Below are positions 5,727 to 13,383 of a DNA stretch of 14,853 bases, piece after piece. The stretch's first letter is position 1, and every line of letters begins with the position of its first letter. The translations under genes were made by a program, and so were the position numbers. The notes beneath the pieces were generated by a model, which made no database searches, was not told where the DNA came from, and was given only the letters and a program-made list of their open reading frames with translations. Source of the DNA: CAZBSE01 sp964578625. GTDB taxonomy: Bacteria; Actinomycetota; Humimicrobiia; Humimicrobiales; Humimicrobiaceae. The stretch spans positions 1 to 14,853 of the forward strand of contig CAZODQ010000024.1 of the NCBI GenBank assembly GCA_964578625.1, read 5' to 3'.

Positions 5727-7982
5727 TTAGGGATTTACCCATACCGTGATTTTTCTTATGGTTTCCACAGGCTGGCCCCACATCGGGTCCTGGCGGTGTG
5801 TATAACCGGATGGCACACTTGAGTTAGGCTCATTTTTATATTCTATATGGGTATATCCGGATTCGATCAATATATGATTTGCCTCGTTAATGGGCATTAG
5901 CGATACCATGGGCATAATAGGGATAGCATCAGCAGGGATGGGCATCTGTTCTGTCGGTTCCTCTCCATAGCGGAATTCTTTTATCATTATCTGGTCGAGT
6001 GGTGTAAATCTATTGGGAAGCATCATCTCTCCCGTCTCGGGATTGATCACTACCTGGACATTGATTGTATCATCCTTAGGCCTTACGAAATTTTCTATAG
6101 GAAGGTCTTTGGTAGCCTCTTTCATAAATAGATTCCAAATCATTGCCGGCTGTGCGCCTCCTGCTACTCTCATATCATGGATGACACCCATCTTTACATT
6201 GACCTCAGGATACCCCATCCATACACATGCTGCAAGATTGGTGGTAAATCCTGTAAACCATGCGTTTTCTGCTTCATCGGTAGTACCGGTTTTTCCGGCA
6301 CATGGTCTGTCATCGAGCTTAGCCCTGGTACCGGTTCCTCTTAACATGACCTGCTGCATGATTTCTATAGCCCGGTAAGCGGTGATCGGAGGAAGTACCT
6401 GCCTACTTTCTTCCTTGTACTCTTCATAGATGTTTCCATCTTTATCAATGACCTTCAGTATTGCTACCGGATCATGTCTTACTCCGTAATCTGCAATGGT
6501 TGAAAATGCCGTACAGACTTCAAGAGGTGATACTCCAGTAGTGAGTCCGCCGAGTCCTATTGACGGGTATGGGTCCAGTGGAGTCTCAATTCCCATATCC
6601 ATTGCAAGTTTAGCGATACCGTATGCCCCTATTCTCATAATAAGCTGGGAATATACTACATTTACGGATCTTACGGTAGCTTCCAGGACAGGCATCTCGT
6701 TTATATCATATTTTTCATTATTATAGTTGCCGATTTCCCATGGTTCACTGTATTCAATATCGAATACTACATCTCCGTTTGGATTAAAGGTAAGATACGG
6801 GCTGACTCCCTGTTCCAGGGCAGAAAGCAGTGCAAATACCTTAAATGTGGAACCGGGCTGCCTTTTAGCCTGGGTAGCCAGGTTAAATTTCATCTCCCCG
6901 AAATCTTTTCCCCCCACCATGGCCTTTATATACCCATTTCTGGGATCTATAGCGACCAGAGCTGCCGCAGGATCTTCAGGATCAAAAAGAACCTCTTTAA
7001 TTGCGTTTTCGGCATCGATTTGCATTTTCGGGTCCAGCGTTGTATAGATTTCGAATCCTCCCTTGAATACTCTTTCCACTCCGTATTTTTCAATAAGTAT
7101 CTGTTTAACATATTCAACAAAATAAGGTGCGAAACTTTCTTTAGTTTCTTCTCTCGGTCTCTGTGTGATTATGGGCATTTTTATGGTCTGGTCATATTCT
7201 TCCTGATTTATATAGCCAAGTTCAAGCATCTTGGCCAGAACTATATTTCTTCTTTCAATAGCCGCTTTCTCGTCAATATAGGGTGAGTAAAGATAGGATT
7301 TAAGAAGGCCGGCAAGCATCGCGCACTCGGACAGGTTCAGATATTCCACGTCTTTGTTAAAGTATATTTTTGCGGCTGCCTGAACTCCATAGGCACCCTC
7401 GCCAAAGTAGACTGTGTTTAAATACATTTCCAGTATTTCCTCTTTGGAGTAAATCTGTTCTATCTGGTAGGCAAGAGCAGCTTCTTTTATCTTTCTCTCG
7501 TAGGTTATTTCGTATTTTTCCTCCGGGAGATATACATTTTTTACATACCCCTGAGTGATGGTGGTTGCTCCCTGTTCTATTCCTCCGGATACCAGATTTA
7601 TGATAAATGAACGGATTATTCCTTCAATATCAAATCCTTCGTGCTGATAAAATCTTTCATCCTCAATGGCAATAACTGCATTTATAAGATTTTTAGGTAT
7701 TTGTTCATATGATACCAGTTCTCTGTTTTCTTCCCCGTGGAAGGTGGCAATAAGTGTACCGTCAGCGGCATATATTTTCGATGTGAGGGCGTTTTCTACC
7801 GGAGTAAAATCTTCCAGTTTAGGTAGATCCTGCAGAAAAGACAGAACGGCCTGGAAAGCAGCAAGAACAATACCTGAAAGTACAAATGTAAATAACATCT
7901 GTATAGCCAGAAAGACAGCTAATATCTTTATTATTATTCTGGAAGGCCTCCTGGCTTTGTGTTTTTTTCTTAATATGGACAC
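5727..7982 (-). CDS. Class A penicillin-binding protein (transglycosylase/transpeptidase) with C-terminal PASTA-like domain
   Basis: This 751-residue bifunctional enzyme polymerises glycan strands and cross-links peptidoglycan outside the membrane. A basic N-terminus (K-K-H-K-A-R-R) precedes one membrane anchor (about 17-45). The GT51 transglycosylase domain follows, with Glu107 in A-I-E-D-E-R-F-Y, then T-T-I-T-Q (140-144) and R-K-I-K-E-A (163-168). The transpeptidase domain has all three motifs: S-T-F-K (378-381, Ser378 nucleophile), S-V-N (439-441) and K-T-G (564-566). The tail (about 695-751) resembles a single PASTA domain, a muropeptide/beta-lactam-binding module common in monoderm bacteria. 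Two glycosyltransferase segments differ from textbook forms: T-I-T-Q-G for T-I-T-Q-Q, and L-K-S-Y-L-Y-S-P for the usual L-P-Q-x-P. The start is GTG at 7982 with only a weak AGGT upstream. A TATAAT box on the minus strand (8062-8057) could be its -10. It is first in a pair with gltX. Confidence 0.95.
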   Translation of the reverse strand: MSILRKKHKARRPSRIIIKILAVFLAIQMLFTFVLSGIVLAAFQAVLSFLQDLPKLEDFTPVENALTSKIYAADGTLIATFHGEENRELVSYEQIPKNLINAVIAIEDERFYQHEGFDIEGIIRSFIINLVSGGIEQGATTITQGYVKNVYLPEEKYEITYERKIKEAALAYQIEQIYSKEEILEMYLNTVYFGEGAYGVQAAAKIYFNKDVEYLNLSECAMLAGLLKSYLYSPYIDEKAAIERRNIVLAKMLELGYINQEEYDQTIKMPIITQRPREETKESFAPYFVEYVKQILIEKYGVERVFKGGFEIYTTLDPKMQIDAENAIKEVLFDPEDPAAALVAIDPRNGYIKAMVGGKDFGEMKFNLATQAKRQPGSTFKVFALLSALEQGVSPYLTFNPNGDVVFDIEYSEPWEIGNYNNEKYDINEMPVLEATVRSVNVVYSQLIMRIGAYGIAKLAMDMGIETPLDPYPSIGLGGLTTGVSPLEVCTAFSTIADYGVRHDPVAILKVIDKDGNIYEEYKEESRQVLPPITAYRAIEIMQQVMLRGTGTRAKLDDRPCAGKTGTTDEAENAWFTGFTTNLAACVWMGYPEVNVKMGVIHDMRVAGGAQPAMIWNLFMKEATKDLPIENFVRPKDDTINVQVVINPETGEMMLPNRFTPLDQIMIKEFRYGEEPTEQMPIPADAIPIMPMVSLMPINEANHILIESGYTHIEYKNEPNSSVPSGYTHRQDPMWGQPVETIRKITVWVNP

Positions 7983-8208
7983 AGTTTAAAATTACCTAAT
8001 ATAAACATAATGTCAGCAAATGCTGCAAGTAAAAAATATTAACATATTTCTTTTATATTATACAGGGTAAGTCTACATCCATACCCCGTTTAATTTAATT
8101 TTTTTAATATTTATATTATCATTATCCAGTAGCATTACTCTTGCTTATATTCTTATTTTTAAAAATACTTTGATTTAAGAAGAATTTTTTAAAGCAGAAA
8201 GGATTTAT

Positions 8209-9180
8209 ATGACCGGGATACCTGATAAGGTAATGGTTGAGATGCTTAAAAAGCTGATACAGATAAGAATGTTTGAGGAAAAAGCCATACAGCTTTACGG
8301 AACAGGAAAAATCCGGGGATACCTTCATCCCTGCATAGGCCAGGAAGCCGTTCCAGTGGGTGCCTGCCAGGCAGCAGGGAAGCAGGACTATATTGTTTCC
8401 ACGCACAGGGGTCACGGCCACTGTATTGCCAGGGGTGCGGATATGAGAAAGATGATGGCTGAACTCTTTGGGAAATCCACAGGCTACTGCGGAGGCAGAG
8501 GCGGTTCCATGCATATTATTGATATGGAGCTTAGGATACTTGGAGAAAATGGAATTGTCGGAGGCGGCATCCCAATATCGGTAGGAGCCGGATTTGGCTG
8601 CAGGATGGAAGGAAACGAGAGCGTGGTAATATGCTTTTTTGGTGACGGAGCTGCAAATAGCGGGGTGTTCCACGAAGCTTTAAATATGTCAGCTATATTC
8701 AAACTGCCCGTAATTTATGTATGTGAAAATAATATGTATGCGATTTCTATGTGCTCTGAAGATTCTATAGCCTGTAAGGATATAGGTAAGAGGAGCTGTG
8801 CTTATGATATTCCCGGATATATAATTGATGGAAGCGATCCGGTAAAAGTATATGAAACGGTAGACAAAGCAGCAGTGTATGCGAGAGAAGGCAGAGGTCC
8901 GTCGCTTATAGAAGCAAAGACCTACAGGTTTTACGGACACCATCCCAATGACCCTGCAGAGTACAGGGGAAAGGAAGAAGTTGAATATTACAAAAATGAA
9001 AAAGACCCATTGACTAATTTTAGAAAGAGGCTGCTTAAGGAGAAAATAATAACCATAAGGGAAATAGAGTCAATTGAGGGCAGAGTAAGGAGAAGTATAG
9101 AAGAGGCAGTTGCTTTTGCCGAAAAGAGCCCGGAGCCGCGTCTTGACGGATTCCTGAAAGAAGTGGAGAAAAACCAATGA
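8209..9180 (+). CDS. Thiamine-diphosphate-dependent dehydrogenase E1 component, alpha subunit (pyruvate/acetoin type)
   Basis: This 323-residue alpha subunit belongs to a heterotetrameric E1, which decarboxylates a 2-oxoacid or cleaves acetoin and passes the acyl group to a lipoyl E2. The thiamine-diphosphate motif is seen as G-D-G-A-A-N-S-G at 145-152 ending in N-N at 174-175. Other E1-alpha landmarks are R-M-F-E-E-K (20-25), H-P-C-I-G-Q-E-A (40-47), H-R-G-H-G-H (66-71), G-G-R-G-G-S-M-H (95-102) and Y-R-F-Y-G-H-H (239-245). The overall pattern, including G-G-S-M-H-I, is nearest to acetoin dehydrogenase AcoA and Gram-positive PdhA, and substrate choice between these is not decidable by eye. 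The ATG at 8209 has AGAAAGGA about 5-6 nt upstream. Its stop overlaps the beta-subunit start in ATGA. A weak promoter candidate is TTGCTT (8141-8146), 17 nt, AATACT (8164-8169). Confidence 0.92.
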   Translation: MTGIPDKVMVEMLKKLIQIRMFEEKAIQLYGTGKIRGYLHPCIGQEAVPVGACQAAGKQDYIVSTHRGHGHCIARGADMRKMMAELFGKSTGYCGGRGGSMHIIDMELRILGENGIVGGGIPISVGAGFGCRMEGNESVVICFFGDGAANSGVFHEALNMSAIFKLPVIYVCENNMYAISMCSEDSIACKDIGKRSCAYDIPGYIIDGSDPVKVYETVDKAAVYAREGRGPSLIEAKTYRFYGHHPNDPAEYRGKEEVEYYKNEKDPLTNFRKRLLKEKIITIREIESIEGRVRRSIEEAVAFAEKSPEPRLDGFLKEVEKNQ

Positions 9181-10151
9181 GAGAAATAGAATACAGGGAA
9201 GCTATAAGGGAAGCTATAACAGAAGAAATGGACAGGGACAGCAGGGTATTTTTAATTGGCGAGGATATCGGTATATACAGCGGAGCTTTTAAGGCATATA
9301 AAGGGCTCTTGGATAAATACGGTAAGAACAGAGTGATCGATACTCCGATTTCGGAAAACACTATAGTAGGTGCAGGAATAGGCGCAGCTCTTACGGGATT
9401 CAGGCCTGTGGTAGAGATCATGTTTGTGGATTTTGCTACTCTTGCAATGGACCAGATCATAAATCAGGCGGCAAAAATAAATTTCATGACCGGAGGAGAC
9501 GTAAATGTTCCACTAGTCATAAGGACTCAGGGAGGTGTAGGAAGAGGACTCGGCATGCAGCATTCCCAGAGTTTTGAAGCACTGTTCTATCATGTTCCGG
9601 GACTTAAACTGGTAATACCTTCTACCTCTTATGATGTGAAGGGGCTTCTGAAAACAGCCATAAGAGATAACGGCCCGGTAATGTTTATAGAGCATAAAAT
9701 GATTTATCCGGTCAGGGGTGCCGTACCCGAGGATGAATATACAATACCGTTCGGAAAAGCTGATATTAAGAGAGAAGGTAAGGATATTACCATTTTTGCA
9801 TATTCAAATATGATACTAAAATCACTTGAAGCGGCAGAAACTCTGGGTGGAGAAGGAATCAGCTGTGAAGTCATCGATCCCAGAACACTGGTGCCTCTTG
9901 ATATTGATTTACTTCTAAGTTCGGTTAAAAAAACACATAGGCTGGTAGTAGTAAGCGAGGCATGCAGGAGGGGTTCTGTTGCTTCTGATATCAGTGCCAG
10001 GGTGACTGAGGAAGCATTTGACTGTCTCCGTGAACCTGTAAAGATAGTTGCCGGTCTCAATACTTCTATCCCGTATAATTCTGCTCTGGAAAAGGCTTCT
10101 ATTCCCCAGGTAACTGATATTATAAAGGCTGTAAAAGATCTGCTGCAATAA
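9177..10151 (+). CDS. Thiamine-diphosphate-dependent dehydrogenase E1 component, beta subunit
   Basis: This 324-residue partner of the preceding alpha subunit has the usual length of AcoB/PdhB. It shows the N-terminal R-E-A-I-R-E-A-I segment, G-E-D-I-G (28-32), D-T-P-I-S-E (55-60, including the conserved Glu that activates thiamine diphosphate), R-T-Q-G-G (116-120), H-S-Q-S-F-E-A (128-134) and a C-terminal transketolase-like domain with D-P-R-T-L-V-P-L-D (233-241). The 4-bp ATGA overlap with the alpha gene indicates coupled translation and matched amounts. The complex normally needs a lipoyl E2 and a dihydrolipoyl dehydrogenase E3. Neither follows, because the next gene is on the other strand. 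Either E2/E3 are encoded elsewhere, or this E1 works alone or with another electron acceptor. Confidence 0.92.
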   Translation: MREIEYREAIREAITEEMDRDSRVFLIGEDIGIYSGAFKAYKGLLDKYGKNRVIDTPISENTIVGAGIGAALTGFRPVVEIMFVDFATLAMDQIINQAAKINFMTGGDVNVPLVIRTQGGVGRGLGMQHSQSFEALFYHVPGLKLVIPSTSYDVKGLLKTAIRDNGPVMFIEHKMIYPVRGAVPEDEYTIPFGKADIKREGKDITIFAYSNMILKSLEAAETLGGEGISCEVIDPRTLVPLDIDLLLSSVKKTHRLVVVSEACRRGSVASDISARVTEEAFDCLREPVKIVAGLNTSIPYNSALEKASIPQVTDIIKAVKDLLQ

Positions 10152-10153
10152 AC

Positions 10154-10176
10154 ATTTTAAAATTCTTTTTTAAAAT
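10154..10176. terminator. A/T-only hairpin between convergent genes (possible terminator)
   Basis: ATTTTAAAA and TTTTAAAAT form a perfect 9-bp stem around TTCTT, directly after the E1-beta stop and before the convergent DUF4870-type gene ends. It contains no G-C pairs, so it is weak as an intrinsic terminator. Its place between two converging genes fits a bidirectional one. Confidence 0.4.
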
Positions 10177-10197
10177 CTTGGTTAAATCTTGGCAGAG

Positions 10198-10623
10198 CTA
10201 TTTATAGACTCTTTTTTCTATTATCCTGCCTATTATTAAATATCTGAATATTCTTCCCTTAAAGCTTTTGACTCCTGCTACCGCAGCATAGATTGCGAAT
10301 ATAATCCAGAGCGGGAAGTACAGGTTCATAACGCCCATTGAGACCCAGAAAAGGGTACCTGGTACTGCATCGGGGTTTCTGGTAATCACCGGCAGTGAAA
10401 TAAACATAAGGATAAGTCCGATGAAAATAGATAAAATTAAAAGCACAAAAAATAAAAGCTGGAAGAAAATAGCCTGAATTGCATTAAATCTTACAAATTT
10501 TGATTTGTCCTTTTGAGTGACCCATATTATTATCGGTGCGATTACACCGATATTTGGGATTATGATTGAGAGATGCGAGAGCAGGGACATAAGCTTTTCT
10601 TCCGAATTTATTTTTTTATTCAT
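10198..10623 (-). CDS. DUF4870-type small integral membrane protein
   Basis: This 141-residue membrane protein resembles the DUF4870 family, also described as Tic20-like. The N-terminal segment S-E-E-K-L-M-S-L-L-S-H-L leads into a first hydrophobic helix (about 15-36) ending in I-I-I-W. Next come a charged loop T-Q-K-D-K-S-K-F-V-R-F-N-A-I-Q-A typical of the family and two more long hydrophobic stretches (about 48-77 and 89-112). The C-terminus is basic. Its function is unknown in most bacteria. The ATG at 10623 is chosen because GAGGAG lies 5 nt upstream. A longer reading back to 10668 has no such signal. It stands alone, convergent with the E1 genes and divergent from the tetR operon. No function can be inferred from position. 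Confidence 0.82.
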   Translation of the reverse strand: MNKKINSEEKLMSLLSHLSIIIPNIGVIAPIIIWVTQKDKSKFVRFNAIQAIFFQLLFFVLLILSIFIGLILMFISLPVITRNPDAVPGTLFWVSMGVMNLYFPLWIIFAIYAAVAGVKSFKGRIFRYLIIGRIIEKRVYK

Positions 10624-10764
10624 TTTCACTCCTCGTATAAAAGGATAGTAATTTTTATATTTGAACATTCAGCAGCAGACCTTAATAATTTAAAGAATAC
10701 TATCAACTGCGGCTGATTTCAAGAAAATTGACTGAGACCGGCTCAAGCTTCCGGTAAAAAAAGA

Positions 10765-10793
10765 TTGACAAACAGCAGAAGAAATATTATTAT
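10765..10793 (+). promoter_or_regulatory. Sigma70-type promoter of the tetR/ABC operon
   Basis: A perfect -35 TTGACA (10765-10770), a 17-nt spacer and a -10 TATTAT (10788-10793) lie about 60 nt before the TetR start codon. The expected transcription start is near 10800, inside the palindromes that begin at 10791, so a bound repressor would block initiation. Confidence 0.75.
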
Positions 10794-10826
10794 AGACCAT
10801 ATAGTCTATAGACCAATCAGTCTATA
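10791..10826. promoter_or_regulatory. Double palindromic TetR operator
   Basis: Two perfect palindromes share one arm. TATAGAC (10791-10797), six bases, GTCTATA (10804-10810) makes the first. TATAGAC (10807-10813), six bases, GTCTATA (10820-10826) makes the second. The half-site TATAGAC is therefore repeated at an exact 16-bp step. The sites overlap the -10 box and the start of transcription and lie directly before a TetR-family gene, so they are very probably its operators, perhaps bound by two dimers. Confidence 0.8.
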
Positions 10827-10853
10827 AATCTTTGGGATAAAGAGATATATGTT

Positions 10854-11468
10854 ATGGAAGATAGGGAATTTAAAAATAAAAAAAAATTAATGGATGCTGC
10901 CCTGGATGAGTTCAGTAATCATAATTACAGGCAGGCTTCTCTCAACCGCATAATAAAAAAAGCAAAGGTCAGTAAAGGATCGTTTTATTTTCATTTTAAG
11001 GATAAAAAATCACTGTACCTGTATTTATTTGAGGAGGTAGGAAAAGTCAAAATAAAATTCTTTAATGATAATTCTGTTGAAAATAAAAATATTGTGATTA
11101 AGGATATATTTGATCTGATCAAGCTGCAGGCAAAACTGGGAATGAAATTTTCTGTAAAGCATCCTAAATATTACCGCCTGTGGTTAAGGTTTTGGAAAGA
11201 AGAGGATAAAAAAATTCAGGAAATGGTTATAAAAAAATTTAAAAATGAGATCAATGATGCAATAAGACCCCTTATAAGAAAATCGATTGAAAAGGGAGAG
11301 CTAAGGTCTGATTTTGATGAAGACTCTATAACTGGGATAACAAGCCACTTTTTGATAAACTTTAGTTACATTTTTCCTGTCAGCAATGAAAAAATCGAAG
11401 ATGGTTCCTATTTAAAGGATATAGATAAGTATATAGATTTTTTAAAAAACGGCTTACTGAAGAGATGA
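10854..11468 (+). CDS. TetR/AcrR-family transcriptional regulator
   Basis: This 204-residue protein has the TetR layout. An N-terminal DNA-binding domain contains L-M-D-A-A-L-D-E-F (12-20) and a helix-turn-helix at about 28-48 ending in the family signature K-G-S-F-Y-F-H-F-K-D-K. The helical C-terminal ligand and dimerisation domain is variable and predicts no ligand. A double palindrome overlapping its own promoter points to autorepression. The ABC exporter genes start 14 bp after its stop, so they are expected to be derepressed together when the ligand binds. The ATG at 10854 has only a weak purine-rich stretch (AAAGAGA) upstream. The protein is very rich in Lys and Ile, like its A/T-rich surroundings. 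Confidence 0.93.
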   Translation: MEDREFKNKKKLMDAALDEFSNHNYRQASLNRIIKKAKVSKGSFYFHFKDKKSLYLYLFEEVGKVKIKFFNDNSVENKNIVIKDIFDLIKLQAKLGMKFSVKHPKYYRLWLRFWKEEDKKIQEMVIKKFKNEINDAIRPLIRKSIEKGELRSDFDEDSITGITSHFLINFSYIFPVSNEKIEDGSYLKDIDKYIDFLKNGLLKR

Positions 11469-11482
11469 AAGGATGATAATAA

Positions 11483-12337
11483 ATGATCAAGGTAAATAAT
11501 TTATATTATAAATACGAGAAAAAGGGTAAATATGCGGTAAGTGATGTTTCCTTCAATATTGAGAAGGGGGAAATATTCGGCTTTCTCGGTCCAAGCGGGG
11601 CGGGGAAAACGACTGTGCAGAATATAATGATAGGGCTTCTGACCCTGCAGAAAGGAGAAGTATTATATGAAGGGAAATCCATAAAGAAGATGAAATCGGA
11701 TTTCTTCAATAGGATAGGGGTTTCTTTCGAGCAATCAAATTTATATCTAAAATTAACGGGATTTGAAAACCTAAGATATTATGCAGGGCTGTTTAACGTA
11801 CCGACCAGAGACCCTATGCTGCTGCTGGAATCAGTGGGTCTTAAAGGTGCTGCTCATAAAAGATCTGCTACCTACTCAAAGGGAATGAAGCAGAGGCTGG
11901 TTTTTGTAAGATCACTTATCAATAACCCTGAAATATTATTTCTTGATGAACCTACAGGAAGTCTGGATCCTTCACTTGCAAAGAGAATAAAGGAGATAAT
12001 AGTCGATCTTAAAAAAGAAGGAAAGACTATATTTTTAACCACCCATAATATGTATATTGCTGATGAACTGTGCGACTATGTGGCATTTATTAACGAAGGT
12101 AAACTTATTGCTACGGATTCACCGAGAAATCTGAAGCTTAAATACGGTGATAAATCGGTAAAAGTAGAGTACAGGGCAGATGGTAAACTTGCCAGTGAAA
12201 TATTTTTTCTTGAAAAAGAAGGAGACCTTGATGCGTTTAATAAGATAATAACTGGAAAGAAAGTCCAGACTATTCATTCTCAGGAAGCTACGCTGGAACA
12301 GATATTTATAAAATTGACTGGCAGGGAGTTGGCATAA
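11483..12337 (+). CDS. ABC exporter ATP-binding protein
   Basis: This 284-residue ATPase contains one nucleotide-binding domain. Walker A is G-P-S-G-A-G-K-T (36-43), the Q-loop glutamine is Gln84 in S-F-E-Q, the signature is a variant Y-S-K-G-M-K-Q (131-137), Walker B is I-L-F-L-D-E-P (151-157), the D-loop is S-L-D (160-162) and the switch histidine is His188. A C-terminal extension of about 70 residues is typical of DrrA-like ABC-2 export ATPases. Text such as I-G-V-S-F-E-Q-S-N-L-Y resembles the ATPase of the mycobacterial Rv2686c-Rv2688c fluoroquinolone exporter, which also works with two different permeases. That likeness is from memory of the family. It hydrolyses ATP at the inner membrane face for the two permeases encoded next, 2 bp downstream. 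AGGA lies about 9-12 nt before the ATG. Confidence 0.94.
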   Translation: MIKVNNLYYKYEKKGKYAVSDVSFNIEKGEIFGFLGPSGAGKTTVQNIMIGLLTLQKGEVLYEGKSIKKMKSDFFNRIGVSFEQSNLYLKLTGFENLRYYAGLFNVPTRDPMLLLESVGLKGAAHKRSATYSKGMKQRLVFVRSLINNPEILFLDEPTGSLDPSLAKRIKEIIVDLKKEGKTIFLTTHNMYIADELCDYVAFINEGKLIATDSPRNLKLKYGDKSVKVEYRADGKLASEIFFLEKEGDLDAFNKIITGKKVQTIHSQEATLEQIFIKLTGRELA

Positions 12338-12339
12338 AG

Positions 12340-13383
12340 ATGAAGAGGTTTATAAATCTACTCAAGCAGGACACTAAAATTCTATTACGGAGTGGACTAC
12401 AGTATGCAGTTATATTTGTCAGTGTGGTGTATATTATTCTGGTCAATTTTGTCATTCCTGAGAAACTGGAATTGAAAAGCACTGAGCTTTTCTTTGATAA
12501 TACGGAAGGAAAAATCTTAGAGCCGGTTCTTCTGGCTGAAGGGATAAACGAAGATAGTATATTTTCTGATTATGATGGTTTTATAAAAGCACTGGAGAAA
12601 GATGGGGACAGCATAGGTATTCAGATAGAAGGTACTCTTGATAATGCGAAATTTATCATATTTTCCCAGGGTACGGAATCGGCAAAAATAGTTAATCTGG
12701 AAGAGGCTGTTCTTAAAAGTGTAATTGAAAATCTTAGAGGAACCAGCGGGCTTCCCGGTTACAGAATAGAGAATTTAAGAGAAGAGTCATCTCCTATTCC
12801 ATTTAATAAGAACCTGGTCCCGGTTTTCCTTACTTTTGAGGTAGCAGCATTAGGATTTTTACTAATTGCAGTGATGATATTTCAGGAAAAAACCGAAGGC
12901 AGTATACATGCTTATAGGGTAAGTTCAGCAGGAACTTTTACATACATATTATCAAAAGTGGCCATATTTACTCTATTGGCTTTATTGTATGGGGTTATAA
13001 CAACAGTAGCAACGGTTGGTTTTAATATTGACTATTTGATGGTGATTTTGCTTATAGCACTTGCCAGTATTTTTATGACGCTCCTGGGGCTTCTTGTAAG
13101 TATCTTCTTCAATAATATATCGGAATTTTTAATTGCGGTATTTGGAGTTCTTGCAGTTATGCAGCTTCCCACTGTCTCTTATATAAACCCATCTTTTGCC
13201 CCTGAATTTATAAAATGGATGCCTACTTATACCTGGCTGTTCGGATTCAGGGAAGCTCTATTTTCAACAGGCAAGGAAAATTACCTGTTTCCTTACCTTA
13301 TAATACTGATAGTTGAGATCGGAGTATTATTTACAGGTTGTTACTTTGCGGTTAGAAAAAGATTAATGAGAGGCGGATTGTAA
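12340..13383 (+). CDS. ABC-2 type exporter permease, subunit 1
   Basis: This 347-residue membrane subunit has a cytoplasmic N-terminus, a first transmembrane helix (about 20-38) and a large soluble, probably extracytoplasmic domain (about 39-160). A block of five further helices follows (about 163-182, 204-225, 232-255, 262-285, 316-338). After the second helix comes F-Q-E-K-T-E-G-S-I, the acidic coupling segment common in ABC-2 permeases. The protein ends in a basic tail. Together with the next gene it should form a heterodimeric channel powered by the preceding ATPase. The substrate is not visible. TetR control and family likeness favour export of a hydrophobic drug or toxic metabolite. It starts 2 bp after the ATPase stop, and its stop TAA overlaps the ATG of the next gene by one base (TAATG). 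Confidence 0.9.
   Translation: MKRFINLLKQDTKILLRSGLQYAVIFVSVVYIILVNFVIPEKLELKSTELFFDNTEGKILEPVLLAEGINEDSIFSDYDGFIKALEKDGDSIGIQIEGTLDNAKFIIFSQGTESAKIVNLEEAVLKSVIENLRGTSGLPGYRIENLREESSPIPFNKNLVPVFLTFEVAALGFLLIAVMIFQEKTEGSIHAYRVSSAGTFTYILSKVAIFTLLALLYGVITTVATVGFNIDYLMVILLIALASIFMTLLGLLVSIFFNNISEFLIAVFGVLAVMQLPTVSYINPSFAPEFIKWMPTYTWLFGFREALFSTGKENYLFPYLIILIVEIGVLFTGCYFAVRKRLMRGGL

Noticed and set aside
5727..7989. Several plus-strand ORFs of 60-120 codons opposite the PBP gene
   Set aside because: All are antisense to the PBP reading frame with intact catalytic motifs. None has a start signal or recognisable family.
8122..8673. Minus-strand 183-codon ORF opposite E1 alpha
   Set aside because: It lies antisense to a strongly conserved E1 alpha gene, has no Shine-Dalgarno sequence or family motif, and has an unlikely His/Ser-rich composition.
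9035..10060. Minus-strand ORFs opposite E1 beta
   Set aside because: They are shadows of a conserved gene, with low-complexity Ser/Ile composition and no initiation signals.
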